64,000 nucleotides of DNA from Pseudomonas mendocina (lineage in GTDB: Bacteria > Pseudomonadota > Gammaproteobacteria > Pseudomonadales > Pseudomonadaceae): positions 5,456,001 through 5,520,000 of the forward strand of contig NZ_CP027657.1 of assembly GCF_003008615.1 (NCBI RefSeq). Reading direction: 5' to 3'. The notes below the pieces were generated by a model that saw nothing but the letters and a program-made list of their open reading frames with translations, had not been told where the DNA came from and made no database searches. Of this stretch, positions 52,063 through 59,751 are shown one piece after another (position 1 is the stretch's first letter; the number at the start of each line of letters is the position of its first letter). The translations under genes and the position numbers were made by a program.

Positions 52063-53042
52063 CGGTCTGTACCCTGTAACTGCGCGAGGGCGATACGCAC
52101 GGCCTTGCGCACTTCCGGGTCGCCGTCGTTTTCCGCAGCCTGCAGAGCCGGTACCGCGCTTTTGTCGGCCAGCTCGCCCAGGGCCAGGGCCGCCTCCTTG
52201 CGCAGGTTGCTGATGCTGTGGCCGAGCAATTCCACCAGTGCCGGCAAGGCAGCGGCATGGCGCAACTTGCCCAGCGCTCGGGCGGCGCGCAGGCGTACCT
52301 GCCAGTAGCCATCGCCAAGAGCCTCGATCAGCGCTGCACCGGCTTCGTTCAGGCCGACCTTGCCAAGGGTGGTGGCGGCCTCCTCGCGCACCTGCCACTC
52401 ACGGTCGTGCAGGGCTGCGCGTAGTGCGGGCAGGACGCTGGCATCACGGGCCAGGCCCAAGGCACCGGTAGCCGCTCGGCGCACTTCGGTATCGGCGTCG
52501 TCACTGGCCAGGCGCGCCAGGGCCGGCAGCGCCTCATGCTGCTTGAGCCAGCCGAGAATGCCGACCGCCTCGCGACGGACGAAGGCGTCGCTGTCGTCCA
52601 GCGCCTCGAGCGCCTGCGGTGCGGCGTCGGCCAGGCGCAACTCGCGCAACGCACGCAGGGCGCTGGCGCGAACGAAGGCATCGGCATGCCTGGCCCAGGG
52701 CAGGATCACCCGCCCGGCTTCGGCGCTTTTCAGCTCGCTCAGGCTCTGCGCGGCGGCGCTGCGTACACGCTCATCGGCATCGGCCAGCGCGGCGCACAAG
52801 GCTGCAACCACCTCGGGCTCCTCCCAGGCCTCGAGCAGGCGCGCCGCCTCGGCGCGTACAGCAGCGTCGGCATCCTCACGCAAGGCGCGGGCAAGCCAGG
52901 GCAAGGCGTCCGGATCTTCCAGATCGGCCAGGTCGATCAGTGCGATACGGCGGATGCCGGCATCGTCAGCGGCCAGACGCGGCAGCAGGTCGAGAATGTC
53001 GGGGTTTTCGGTGGTCAGGTCAGCAAGGTTAAGGTCGGTCAT
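52059..53042 (-). CDS. HEAT-repeat protein
   Basis: 327 residues, made almost wholly of HEAT/PBS-lyase-type repeats of about 31 residues. Repeats such as DADAAVRAEAARLLEAWEEP, DADERVRSAAAQSLSELKSA and DDSDAFVRREAVGILGWLKQ recur from residue 25 to the C-terminus, giving an acidic helical solenoid. There is no signal peptide. It overlaps the ATPase gene by four bases at its start and the DUF971 gene at its end. A scaffold or adaptor role within the operon's enzyme system is inferred. Confidence 0.88.
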   Translation of the reverse strand: MTDLNLADLTTENPDILDLLPRLAADDAGIRRIALIDLADLEDPDALPWLARALREDADAAVRAEAARLLEAWEEPEVVAALCAALADADERVRSAAAQSLSELKSAEAGRVILPWARHADAFVRASALRALRELRLADAAPQALEALDDSDAFVRREAVGILGWLKQHEALPALARLASDDADTEVRRAATGALGLARDASVLPALRAALHDREWQVREEAATTLGKVGLNEAGAALIEALGDGYWQVRLRAARALGKLRHAAALPALVELLGHSISNLRKEAALALGELADKSAVPALQAAENDGDPEVRKAVRIALAQLQGTDR

Positions 53043-53896
53043 AGGGCGATTCGCAATGTCGGATGATCGGTGGTCGGCAGGCCCAGCGGCGTCAGGCGCG
53101 GCAGTTCACGGCCGTCCTCATGGCGCAGCAGCTCCAGGCAGTGGCGCTTGAGGTGGGTGAAGCCGGGGCTGGTGAGCAGGCTGGCATTGCGCGGGCGTGG
53201 GAATTCCAGGCGCAGGTCTTCGATGAAGCGGCCGGGACGCGGGCTCATCACCAGGATGCGGTCGGCGAGAAACAGCGCCTCGTCGATATCATGGGTAACG
53301 AACACCACGGTGGTGCGGATGCGCGTCCAGATATCCAGCAGCAGTTCCTGCATGCGTGCACGAGTCTGCGCATCCAGGGCGCCGAAGGGTTCATCCATCA
53401 GCAGCAGGCGCGGCCGGTTGATCAGAACGCGGGCGATCTCGGCGCGTTGCTGCATGCCGCCAGACAGTTGATTGGGCCAGCGCTGGGCGAAATCCTGCAG
53501 GCCGACCAGGCGCAGCATCTCCAGCGCCTGCTCGCGCCTTTGCATCTTGCCGATGCCCTGCATCTTCAGGCCGAAAGCGACGTTGTCCAGCACGCTGCGC
53601 CAGGGCAACAGGGTGTGGTGCTGGAAGACCATGCCGCGCTGCGGCGATGGCCCTGCTACGGCATTGCCATCGACCAGCAGGCTGCCGCCGCTGAGCTGCA
53701 GGTGCCCGGCCAGGGCGCCGAGCAACGTCGACTTGCCGCAGCCGGAAGGCCCGAGAATGCAGACGAACTCGCCGGGTTCGATGGCGAAGTCCAGACGTTG
53801 CACCGCCTCGAAGGCCTCGCGACCCTGACCAAGGCGAATGGACAGTTGTCGGCCATCGATACGCCCCGGCGTTGGAGCCTGTTGGTAGACACTCAT
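53039..53896 (-). CDS. ABC transporter ATP-binding protein, SsuB/TauB type
   Basis: 285 residues. Walker A GPSGCGKS, signature LSGGMQQRAEIARVL, Walker B LLLMDEPFGALD and FVTHDIDEALFLADRILVMS are intact. It overlaps the permease gene by four bases (53893-53896). Third component of the importer coded between the ferredoxin-like and HEAT genes. Confidence 0.9.
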   Translation of the reverse strand: MSVYQQAPTPGRIDGRQLSIRLGQGREAFEAVQRLDFAIEPGEFVCILGPSGCGKSTLLGALAGHLQLSGGSLLVDGNAVAGPSPQRGMVFQHHTLLPWRSVLDNVAFGLKMQGIGKMQRREQALEMLRLVGLQDFAQRWPNQLSGGMQQRAEIARVLINRPRLLLMDEPFGALDAQTRARMQELLLDIWTRIRTTVVFVTHDIDEALFLADRILVMSPRPGRFIEDLRLEFPRPRNASLLTSPGFTHLKRHCLELLRHEDGRELPRLTPLGLPTTDHPTLRIAL

Positions 53897-54675
53897 GTGC
53901 GCTTGCCTCCGCTCTGGTACCAGGGTGTGGCGAAGGCGCCGAGGCGCCGCACCAGCGTGCTGCTGACCATGCCAAGCACGCCGATCAGCAGCATGCCGAC
54001 GACGATGTCCGGGTAGTTCTGCAGGGTGTAGGACTCCCAGGTGTAGTAGCCGATGCCGAACTGGCCGGAGATCATCTCGGCGGTAACCAGGCAGAACCAG
54101 GAGGTGCCCATGCCGATGGCCAGGCCGGTAACGATGCTCGGCGCGGCGCCGGGCAGCACCACTTCGCGCAGGATGGCCAGCCGCCCTGCCCCGAGGCTGC
54201 GCGCCGAGGCCACCAAGCGCGGGTCGACACCTTCGACGCCATGCACGGTGTTAAGCAGGATGGGAAACAGCGCGCCGGTGAAGGTGATGAAGATCATCGA
54301 CGCCTCGGACGACGGGAACATCAGGATCGCCAGGGGAATCCAGGCCACGGCGGGAATCGGCCGCAGCACTTCCAGTGGCGGCAACAGGCTGTCTTCGGCC
54401 CACTTCGAGCGGCCGATGGCCAGGCCCAGCAGCACGCCTGCAACGGCGGCAGCCAGATAACCGGTGAACACCCGCCCCAGGCTGCTGCCGAGGTGGTCGG
54501 CGAGCTTGCTCGATTGCAACAGGTGCCAGGCGGCATCCAGTACAGCGGCCGGGGTCGGCACGTAGGTGAAAGCGATCAGCCCCAGATCCAGGCGCTGGTT
54601 GGCGGCCACCTGCCAGAACAGCAGGCAGGCGGCCAGCGAGGCCAGGCGCAGGGGCCAGCGATAGAGCGAGGTCAT
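53893..54675 (-). CDS. ABC transporter permease, SsuC/TauC type
   Basis: 260 residues with about six hydrophobic helices. EVLRPIPAVAWIPLAILMFP and the coupling loop ASARSLGAGRLAILREVVLP belong to the nitrate/sulfonate/taurine family. It lies 132 bp after the binding-protein gene, across a REP element. Confidence 0.9.
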   Translation of the reverse strand: MTSLYRWPLRLASLAACLLFWQVAANQRLDLGLIAFTYVPTPAAVLDAAWHLLQSSKLADHLGSSLGRVFTGYLAAAVAGVLLGLAIGRSKWAEDSLLPPLEVLRPIPAVAWIPLAILMFPSSEASMIFITFTGALFPILLNTVHGVEGVDPRLVASARSLGAGRLAILREVVLPGAAPSIVTGLAIGMGTSWFCLVTAEMISGQFGIGYYTWESYTLQNYPDIVVGMLLIGVLGMVSSTLVRRLGAFATPWYQSGGKRT

Positions 54676-54685
54676 GGCAATCTCC

Positions 54686-54746
54686 GTAGCCCGGATGAAA
54701 TCCGGGAAGAACCGTGCTGCGTTGTCCCGGATTTCATCCGGGCTAC
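54686..54746. repeat. REP-like inverted repeat, GTAGCCCGGATG family, inside operon
   Basis: GTAGCCCGGATGAAATCCGG and CCCGGATTTCATCCGGGCTAC in the 132-bp space between binding-protein and permease genes. Confidence 0.7.
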
Positions 54747-54807
54747 GTCAGGCCCTCTGCCAGCGCCCTTTCGCAGGATCGGAAGGCGGTGGACAGAGGG
54801 CCAGGTC

Positions 54808-56214
54808 TTAGCGGCTGGCCACCAGCTTCTGGTTGACGCCGACGAAGTCCAGCGCTTCGCCGCCGTTGGCCTGGGCGTAGGACTGGGCTTGTTCCTTGAG
54901 CAGGAAGGCGCTCAGCTCACCCTTGCCGTTGCGCACGAACCAGGCCTGGTTGGCCAACAGCTTGAGCCCGCTGTCGGCGGCGTGAGCGTAGATGGCGCGG
55001 ATGTCCTTGCCCTCTTCTTCCAGCGCAGCCAGGGCCTGGAGCGCGGCCTCCGGCGAGGCGTAGCTGCGTACCTTGTCTTCGCCACGTACCCAGATCTGCG
55101 CAACGCGCTTGAAGTCGGTGATCGGCTTGCCGGTGACGGCATCGTTGGCCTTCAGGGCGACCGGCGCGTAGTTGGCCAATGCCTTGTCGTAGTCCACGCC
55201 GGACGCGGCAAAGGCCTGACGCACATAGCGGTCGTCGATGAAGGTATTCAGGTCGAGATCGCGGTTGGTGCGTTTGAGCGTCTTGAGGGTTTCCAGCGCG
55301 CCAGCAACGGCCTTGCGGTACTCCGGCTTCCAGGTCAGGTCACGGGTCTGCAGGCCCAACGGGCCATGGAACAGGTAGTTCACCTCGGCTTCGATGCCGG
55401 TGACCTTCTCGATCAGCAGGCTGTACTTCTCGGGATCGCTGGCCAGCAGTTGGTTGGCTTCGATACCGGCACGCAGATAGGCGACCACCACTTCCGGGTA
55501 CTTCTCGGCGTACTCGGCGTTGACCAGACCACCGTGGAAGGTCGGCGCCTGGGTCTGCGAGCCATCGAAGATCTTGCGGGCGAAGCCGCGGTTGGGGAAC
55601 AGGTCGGCGAAGGGCACGAAGTCGGCATGGGCATCGATACGGTTGCTGCGCAGCGCCGAACCGGCGATTTCCGGAGCCTGGGCGATGATCCGCACGTCCT
55701 TTTCCGGATCCCAGCCCTGGGCCTGGATCGCACGCAGCAGGACGCCATGGGCCGTGGAGGCGAAAGGCACGGAAATGGTCTTGCCTTTCAGGTCGGCCAG
55801 CGACTGCACTGGCGAGGCAGCTGGCACCACGATGCCATTGCCGCTGCCCTTGATGCTGCCGGATAGCACGTTGATCAGTAGGCTGCGTTTACCGGCTTCC
55901 TCATGCGCGACGCCATTGAAGGCGGCGGGGAATTCAGCCATGGCGCCGAAATCCAGCTTGCCGGCAACCATCTCGTTGGTCAGCGGTGCGCCACTGGTGA
56001 AGTTCTTCCATTCGACGACGTATTTGGCGTCCTTGTACTTGCCGTCCTTCGGCAGGTACTTGTCGAGCAGGCCCAACTCGCGGATGAGCAGGCCGCCAGC
56101 GGCGCAGTTGATGGTGGTGTCCTGGGTGCCGATGGCGACCCGGATGGTTTCGGCCGACGCCTGGATGGCGGCGAGTGCCAGCGCAAGGCCGGCCAGGGTG
56201 CTACGCAAGAGCAT
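54808..56214 (-). CDS. ABC substrate-binding protein, NrtA/SsuA-like, unusually long
   Basis: 468 residues, about 130 more than standard SsuA or TauA. Signal peptide ends near IQASAET. The binding-protein core is recognisable in VEWKNFTSGAPLTNEMVAGK, LDFGAMAEFPAAFNGVAHEE and KGKTISVPFASTAHGVLLRA. Extra C-terminal sequence (about residues 340-468) lengthens the second lobe. The gene comes after the ferredoxin and flavoprotein genes. A sulfonate or other sulfur oxyanion is the likeliest ligand by context. Confidence 0.83.
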   Translation of the reverse strand: MLLRSTLAGLALALAAIQASAETIRVAIGTQDTTINCAAGGLLIRELGLLDKYLPKDGKYKDAKYVVEWKNFTSGAPLTNEMVAGKLDFGAMAEFPAAFNGVAHEEAGKRSLLINVLSGSIKGSGNGIVVPAASPVQSLADLKGKTISVPFASTAHGVLLRAIQAQGWDPEKDVRIIAQAPEIAGSALRSNRIDAHADFVPFADLFPNRGFARKIFDGSQTQAPTFHGGLVNAEYAEKYPEVVVAYLRAGIEANQLLASDPEKYSLLIEKVTGIEAEVNYLFHGPLGLQTRDLTWKPEYRKAVAGALETLKTLKRTNRDLDLNTFIDDRYVRQAFAASGVDYDKALANYAPVALKANDAVTGKPITDFKRVAQIWVRGEDKVRSYASPEAALQALAALEEEGKDIRAIYAHAADSGLKLLANQAWFVRNGKGELSAFLLKEQAQSYAQANGGEALDFVGVNQKLVASR

Positions 56215-56336
56215 GGGTGTTCTCCCCTCGAATCATTGAGTGTTGGAATCGTCTCCGCCAGCAGGTGGGCCGGTGGGAAACGAGGGGTGTTGCATCAGGC
56301 GTCCGGTGGTTGGCCGGATGGCGGGTTTTGCTTGTC

Positions 56337-56406
56337 GTAGCCCGGATGAAATCCGGGACCGGTGGATCAAGGTGGCCAGAGCATTCCCGGATTGCATCCG
56401 GGCTAC
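56337..56406. repeat. REP-like inverted repeat, GTAGCCCGGATG family, inside operon
   Basis: GTAGCCCGGATGAAATCCGG and CCCGGATTGCATCCGGGCTAC, with a GTGCGC-type fragment directly after (56427-56450). It fills the 237-bp space between the ferredoxin and binding-protein genes. Confidence 0.7.
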
Positions 56407-56451
56407 GCGCAGGGGCCGTGATATTTCCTAGGGTGCGCCGCGCGCACCGGC

Positions 56452-56697
56452 TCAACGCAGCAGGTAAGGAATCTCCACCTTCACCGCACCGGTCGGGCAG
56501 TCCTTCTCGCAGGGCATGCAGTACCAGCATTCGTCGAAGGCCATGTAGGCCTTCTGCGTGGCCGGGTTGATCGCCAGCAGATCCATCGGGCACACCTCGA
56601 CGCAGACGGTGCAGCCCTTGTCGGCGATGCACTTGTCTTCATCGACGATCACCGGTGCGCTGCTGCGAAAGAAGATTTCCTGGGGTTGATAGGCCAT
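56452..56697 (-). CDS. AprB-like ferredoxin with two [4Fe-4S] clusters
   Basis: 81 residues with eight cysteines in two sets: C23, C29, C32 and C36 (DKCIADKGCTVCVEVCP) and C57, C60, C63 and C67 (ECWYCMPCEKDCPTG). The insertion within the first set and the words VCPMDLLAINPATQKAYMAF and CWYCMPCEKDCPTGAVKV closely resemble the beta subunit of APS reductase (AprB), but the C-terminal AprB tail is missing. It comes 86 bp after the AprA-like flavoprotein gene and probably supplies it with electrons. I find this more likely than a general ferredoxin. Confidence 0.83.
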   Translation of the reverse strand: MAYQPQEIFFRSSAPVIVDEDKCIADKGCTVCVEVCPMDLLAINPATQKAYMAFDECWYCMPCEKDCPTGAVKVEIPYLLR

Positions 56698-56711
56698 GTC
56701 ACGTTATCCAT

Positions 56712-56779
56712 GTAGGGTGGGCTTCAGCCCACCAGGCTGTTCGGTGGGCTGAAGCGGATCACCGCCCGGCCCACCCTAC
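56712..56779. repeat. REP-like repeat, GTAGGGTGGGCTTCAGCCCACC family
   Basis: GTAGGGTGGGCTTCAGCCCA and GGCCCACCCTAC in the gap between flavoprotein and ferredoxin genes. It touches the end of the flavoprotein frame. Confidence 0.65.
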
Positions 56780-56783
56780 GAAG

Positions 56784-58511
56784 TCACGCCGCCGCCTCGG
56801 TCTTCACCCGCAGTCGGTCGTAGGCGCTCTGCTCATCCGCCGCCAGGTCGATCAGGTAAGGCTCGACCGGTTTCTTGAAGCTGGTCATCTCGCCCTGCTC
56901 GTTCTTCTTCAGATGGGCATGGCAGAACCACTCGGCGTCATTGCGCTGCGGGTGGTCGACGCGGTGGTGGTACAGCCCCCAGCGGCTCTCGGTACGGAAC
57001 AACGAAGCGCGCGCGGCCATCTCGGCGCAGTCGCGAATCACGCTGACCTCCAGCGCACGCATCAGCTCGTGCGGGTTGTTGGCCTTGAGCTGATCCAGGT
57101 CGCGCTCGATCTCGGCGAAGCGGGTCAGGCCGATCTCCATCTTCTTGGTCACCTTGGGTGGCTGCAGGTAGTCGTTGACCATGCGCCGCAGCTTGTACTC
57201 CACCTGCGCCGGCGGCAGGCCATGCTCACGCTTGAGCGGGGCATACACCCGCGCCCGCTCGCGCTCGACCTGCGCAGCATCCACCGGGGTGAAGTCGCGC
57301 CCGGCGATGTAGGCGGCGGCGTTGCTACCGGCGAACCAGCCGTAGGTGAAGGCGCCGAGCATGTAGTTGTGCGGCACCGCGGCCATATCGCCAGCGGCGT
57401 ACAACCCCTTGACCGAGGTCTCGGCCTTCTCGTTGACCCATACGCCCGAGGCGCTGTGACCGGAGCAGAAACCGATCTCGGAGATATGCATCTCGACCAT
57501 GCCGGTGCGGTAGTCGGTGCCGCGCCCGGCATGGAACTGGCCGCGACTCGGCCGCTCGTTGCTGTGCAGGATTTCTTCGATGGTCTGGATGGTTTCCTCG
57601 GCCAGGTGGTCGAGTTTGAGGAACACCGGGCCATTCCCGCCTTCGAGTTCCTGGTGGAACTCCCACATCATCTGCCCGCTCCAGTAGTCGCACTCGATGA
57701 AGCGCTCCCCTTTGTTATTCGCGGTGTAGCCGCCCAGCGGGCCGGTGACGTAGGCGCAGGCCGGGCCGTTGTAGTCCTTGATCAACGGGTTGATCTGGAA
57801 GCATTCGAGGTTCGCCAGCTCAGCCCCAGCGTGATAGGCCATGGCATAGCCGTCGCCGGCATTGGTCGGGTTCTCGTACGTACCCATCAGGTAGCCCGAG
57901 GCCGGCAGGCCCAGGCGCCCGGCGGCGCCGCAGGCGAGGATCACCGCCTTGGCGCGGATCACATGGAAGTCCGCCGTGCGGCAGTCGAAGCCCATCACAC
58001 CGTTGACCGCACCGTCGGCGTCGGTCAGCAGACGGGTGGCGATGACGCGGTTGGTGATCTCCACCCGCGCCCGCTTGAGCTGGCGGTACAGTACCTTCTT
58101 GATGTCGTGCCCTTCCGGCATCGGCAGCACGTAGGCGCCCATGTGGTGCACCTTCTTCACCGCGTAGTCGCCGGTCTCGTCCTTCTCGAACTTCACGCCC
58201 CAGCGGTCGAGCTGCTCGATGGTCTCGAAACTCTTGCTGGCATAGGCGTAGACCGCCGCCTGATTGACGATGCCGTCGTTGGCGATGGTGATTTCCTTGG
58301 TGTACTGCTCCGGCGTGGCATGACCGGGAATCACCGCGTTGTTGAGGCCATCCATGCCCATGCTGATGGCACCGCTGCGCTTGACGTTGGCCTTGTCCAG
58401 CAGCAACACGCGCAAGTCGCGGTTGGCCTCCTTGGCCTTGATCGCCGCCATCGGCCCGGCGGTACCGCCGCCGATCACCACCAGATCATATTCGCGTTCG
58501 AGGGTGTTCAT
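56784..58511 (-). CDS. AprA-like/fumarate-reductase-family flavoprotein
   Basis: 575 residues from ATG 58511. FAD-binding GGGTAG at residues 14-19 in YDLVVIGGGTAGPMAAIKAK, then KRSGAISMGMDGLNNAVIPG, very like the RSGAVAQGLSAIN stretch of APS reductase alpha (AprA). A second FAD contact is GLYAAGDMAAVPHNYMLGAF. The fumarate-reductase/succinate-dehydrogenase/APS-reductase flavoprotein family shares this layout, and the following AprB-like ferredoxin favours an Apr-type two-subunit enzyme. It is shorter than dissimilatory AprA (about 650). It probably reduces or oxidises a sulfur compound brought in by the ABC importer. The catalytic residues could not be checked without an alignment. Confidence 0.83.
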   Translation of the reverse strand: MNTLEREYDLVVIGGGTAGPMAAIKAKEANRDLRVLLLDKANVKRSGAISMGMDGLNNAVIPGHATPEQYTKEITIANDGIVNQAAVYAYASKSFETIEQLDRWGVKFEKDETGDYAVKKVHHMGAYVLPMPEGHDIKKVLYRQLKRARVEITNRVIATRLLTDADGAVNGVMGFDCRTADFHVIRAKAVILACGAAGRLGLPASGYLMGTYENPTNAGDGYAMAYHAGAELANLECFQINPLIKDYNGPACAYVTGPLGGYTANNKGERFIECDYWSGQMMWEFHQELEGGNGPVFLKLDHLAEETIQTIEEILHSNERPSRGQFHAGRGTDYRTGMVEMHISEIGFCSGHSASGVWVNEKAETSVKGLYAAGDMAAVPHNYMLGAFTYGWFAGSNAAAYIAGRDFTPVDAAQVERERARVYAPLKREHGLPPAQVEYKLRRMVNDYLQPPKVTKKMEIGLTRFAEIERDLDQLKANNPHELMRALEVSVIRDCAEMAARASLFRTESRWGLYHHRVDHPQRNDAEWFCHAHLKKNEQGEMTSFKKPVEPYLIDLAADEQSAYDRLRVKTEAAA

Positions 58512-59272
58512 GCCGGGCGCTCCTTGTTGCGGTCGATGCGCAGGCGGTACTGGAAGGCATCGCCACGGTAGTAGAGGTATTCGAAGTCCAGCGGCGTGCC
58601 GTCGGCGCCGTGGGTCAGGCGCTCGATACGCATGATCGGCGCGCCCTCCTCCACGTCCAGCGCGTGGGTCAGGTCGTCCTCGGCGAGTACCGCGTCGATG
58701 GCCAGGTCGGCATGGCCGAGGGCGATACCGCAGTCGTTCTCGATGATCAGGAAGATGTCGCGCGCCACCAGGTCGGCCTTCTCCAGCTTCTCGCCGATGG
58801 CACGGGGCACGTAGGTGACTTCCAGCGAGACCGGCTCGCGATTGACCAGGCGCACACGCTTGATCTCGGTCACCGGCGCGCCCTCCTCCAGTTGCAGGCG
58901 CTCGGCCACACGGGCGCTGGCCGGCAGATGCTTGAGGCTGGTGAGGCGGTTGAGCACCTCGTAGCCCATCTGCGACATGGACTCGGCCAGGCCCTGCAGG
59001 GTGCTGACGTTCTGGAACGCCTTGGGCTTGGCGACGAAGGTGCCCTTGCCGTGGATCTTGAAGATCAGCCCTTCCTTCTGCAGGTCGCCGAGGGCCTGGC
59101 GCACGGTGATACGGCTGACGTCGAACGCCTTGCCCAGCTCGCTTTCCGAGGGCATGCGGCTGTGCGGCGGGTAGGTGCCATCGAGGATGCGCGTGCGCAG
59201 CAATTCCTTGAGCTGGCTGTACAGCGGTACGGGTGAAAGCGGTAGCAGTTGGGCCATGTTCCGTCTCGTCAT
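58508..59272 (-). CDS. GntR/HutC-family transcriptional regulator
   Basis: 254 residues from ATG 59272; ATG 59257 is also possible. N-terminal winged helix (LYSQLKELLRTRILDGTYPP, ELGKAFDVSRITVRQALGDL) and a UTRA ligand-binding domain from about residue 85, with THALDVEEGAPIMRIERLTH. It overlaps the flavoprotein gene by four bases and heads the minus-strand operon. A palindrome at 59278-59291, right before the start, fits a HutC-type operator, so self-repression released by the imported compound or its product is likely. Confidence 0.88.
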   Translation of the reverse strand: MTRRNMAQLLPLSPVPLYSQLKELLRTRILDGTYPPHSRMPSESELGKAFDVSRITVRQALGDLQKEGLIFKIHGKGTFVAKPKAFQNVSTLQGLAESMSQMGYEVLNRLTSLKHLPASARVAERLQLEEGAPVTEIKRVRLVNREPVSLEVTYVPRAIGEKLEKADLVARDIFLIIENDCGIALGHADLAIDAVLAEDDLTHALDVEEGAPIMRIERLTHGADGTPLDFEYLYYRGDAFQYRLRIDRNKERPA

Positions 59273-59277
59273 TTCCA

Positions 59278-59291
59278 CTTGTCATAACAAG
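59278..59291 (-). promoter_or_regulatory. HutC/GntR-type operator before the GntR gene
   Basis: CTTGTCATAACAAG has perfect arms CTTGT and ACAAG around four bases. It lies five bases before the preferred start, inside the 5' leader, where a bound repressor would block transcription of the whole operon. Confidence 0.5.
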
Positions 59292-59380
59292 TTGTAGCAA
59301 GACGATAGCGAGCATAAGCATGAAGGTGGAAATACTTTTATTGCATAAGGTTATGGCGCCAGGAGCAGGTTCGGATTGCC

Positions 59381-59386
59381 GGTATA
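59381..59386 (-). promoter_or_regulatory. Candidate -10 box of the GntR-AprA-like operon
   Basis: TATACC on the minus strand, 12 bases outside the left end of the 50-bp palindrome. It mirrors the TATAAG box on the other side. Confidence 0.4.
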
Positions 59387-59398
59387 CGACTGCACCTC

Positions 59399-59448
59399 TT
59401 ATCTCTAAAAATAATATAAATATTTATTTATATTATTTTTAGAGATAA
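59399..59448. promoter_or_regulatory. 50-bp perfect AT-rich palindrome between divergent sulfur operons
   Basis: Positions 59399-59422 are the exact reverse complement of 59425-59448, 24 bp per arm with a two-base centre, almost wholly A and T apart from two G/C pairs per arm. Each side is followed by a TATA-like box at nearly equal distance (11 and 12 bases). This points to one symmetric activator site serving both the sfnE and GntR operons. Confidence 0.7.
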
Positions 59449-59459
59449 CTCTTAACCGT

Positions 59460-59465
59460 TATAAG
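59460..59465 (+). promoter_or_regulatory. Candidate -10 box of the sfnECR operon
   Basis: TATAAG, 11 bases outside the right end of the palindrome. A start near 59472 would give sfnE a leader of about 280 bases. Confidence 0.4.
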
Positions 59466-59562
59466 ACGAGGGATCAAGGCCGTAGCAACCCGTACCGCCA
59501 ATGCTCGAAGACTCGGAAATGCTGATGCCTGAACCAGTACCTGCCTCCGCTCACACCCTACG

Positions 59563-59609
59563 AACTGTTGCCACAGCAACAGCAGGACAACTGTTGATCC
59601 AGCAACAGC
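59563..59609 (+). promoter_or_regulatory. Tandem inverted repeats, possible activator sites
   Basis: AACTGTTGCCACAGCAACAG begins at 59563, and AACTGTTGATCCAGCAACAG begins 26 bases later. Each has CTGTTG facing CAACAG. Two such dyads in tandem upstream of a sigma-54-like box look like binding sites for an enhancer-binding protein. Confidence 0.4.
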
Positions 59610-59625
59610 GATTCAACAATTCGTC

Positions 59626-59641
59626 TGGCACATCAACAGCA
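59626..59641 (+). promoter_or_regulatory. Possible sigma-54 promoter of sfnE
   Basis: TGGCACATCAACAGCA has the GG and GC doublets ten bases apart as the -24/-12 element requires. TGGCAC is exact, but the -12 half reads CAGCA instead of TTGCA. It lies 111 bases before the sfnE start. The next genes include a sigma-54 activator. Confidence 0.35.
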
Positions 59642-59751
59642 CCGAGCCCTCTGATTGCCGGCCAGGCCAGTGTTTCCGGGGTGCGTGCTGCTGGTATGGC
59701 GATTGCTCCAGGTGCCTCACCTCGAGCCACAGCCCTACAGGAATATCTCGG

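Larger units (their letters stand above)
59466..59751 (+). other. sfnE leader or promoter region
   Basis: About 285 bp without a sure gene. A frame of 84 codons (59501-59755) ends in an ATGA overlap with sfnE but has no ribosome-binding site and a composition unlike its neighbours, so I do not call it. The region holds tandem CTGTTG/CAACAG hairpins and a sigma-54-like box. Confidence 0.5.

Noticed and set aside
56452..58511. Dissimilatory sulfate reduction from the AprAB likeness
   Set aside because: No qmo, dsr or sat-type partners are present, the flavoprotein is shorter than AprA and the ferredoxin lacks the AprB tail. An assimilatory role is the safer reading.
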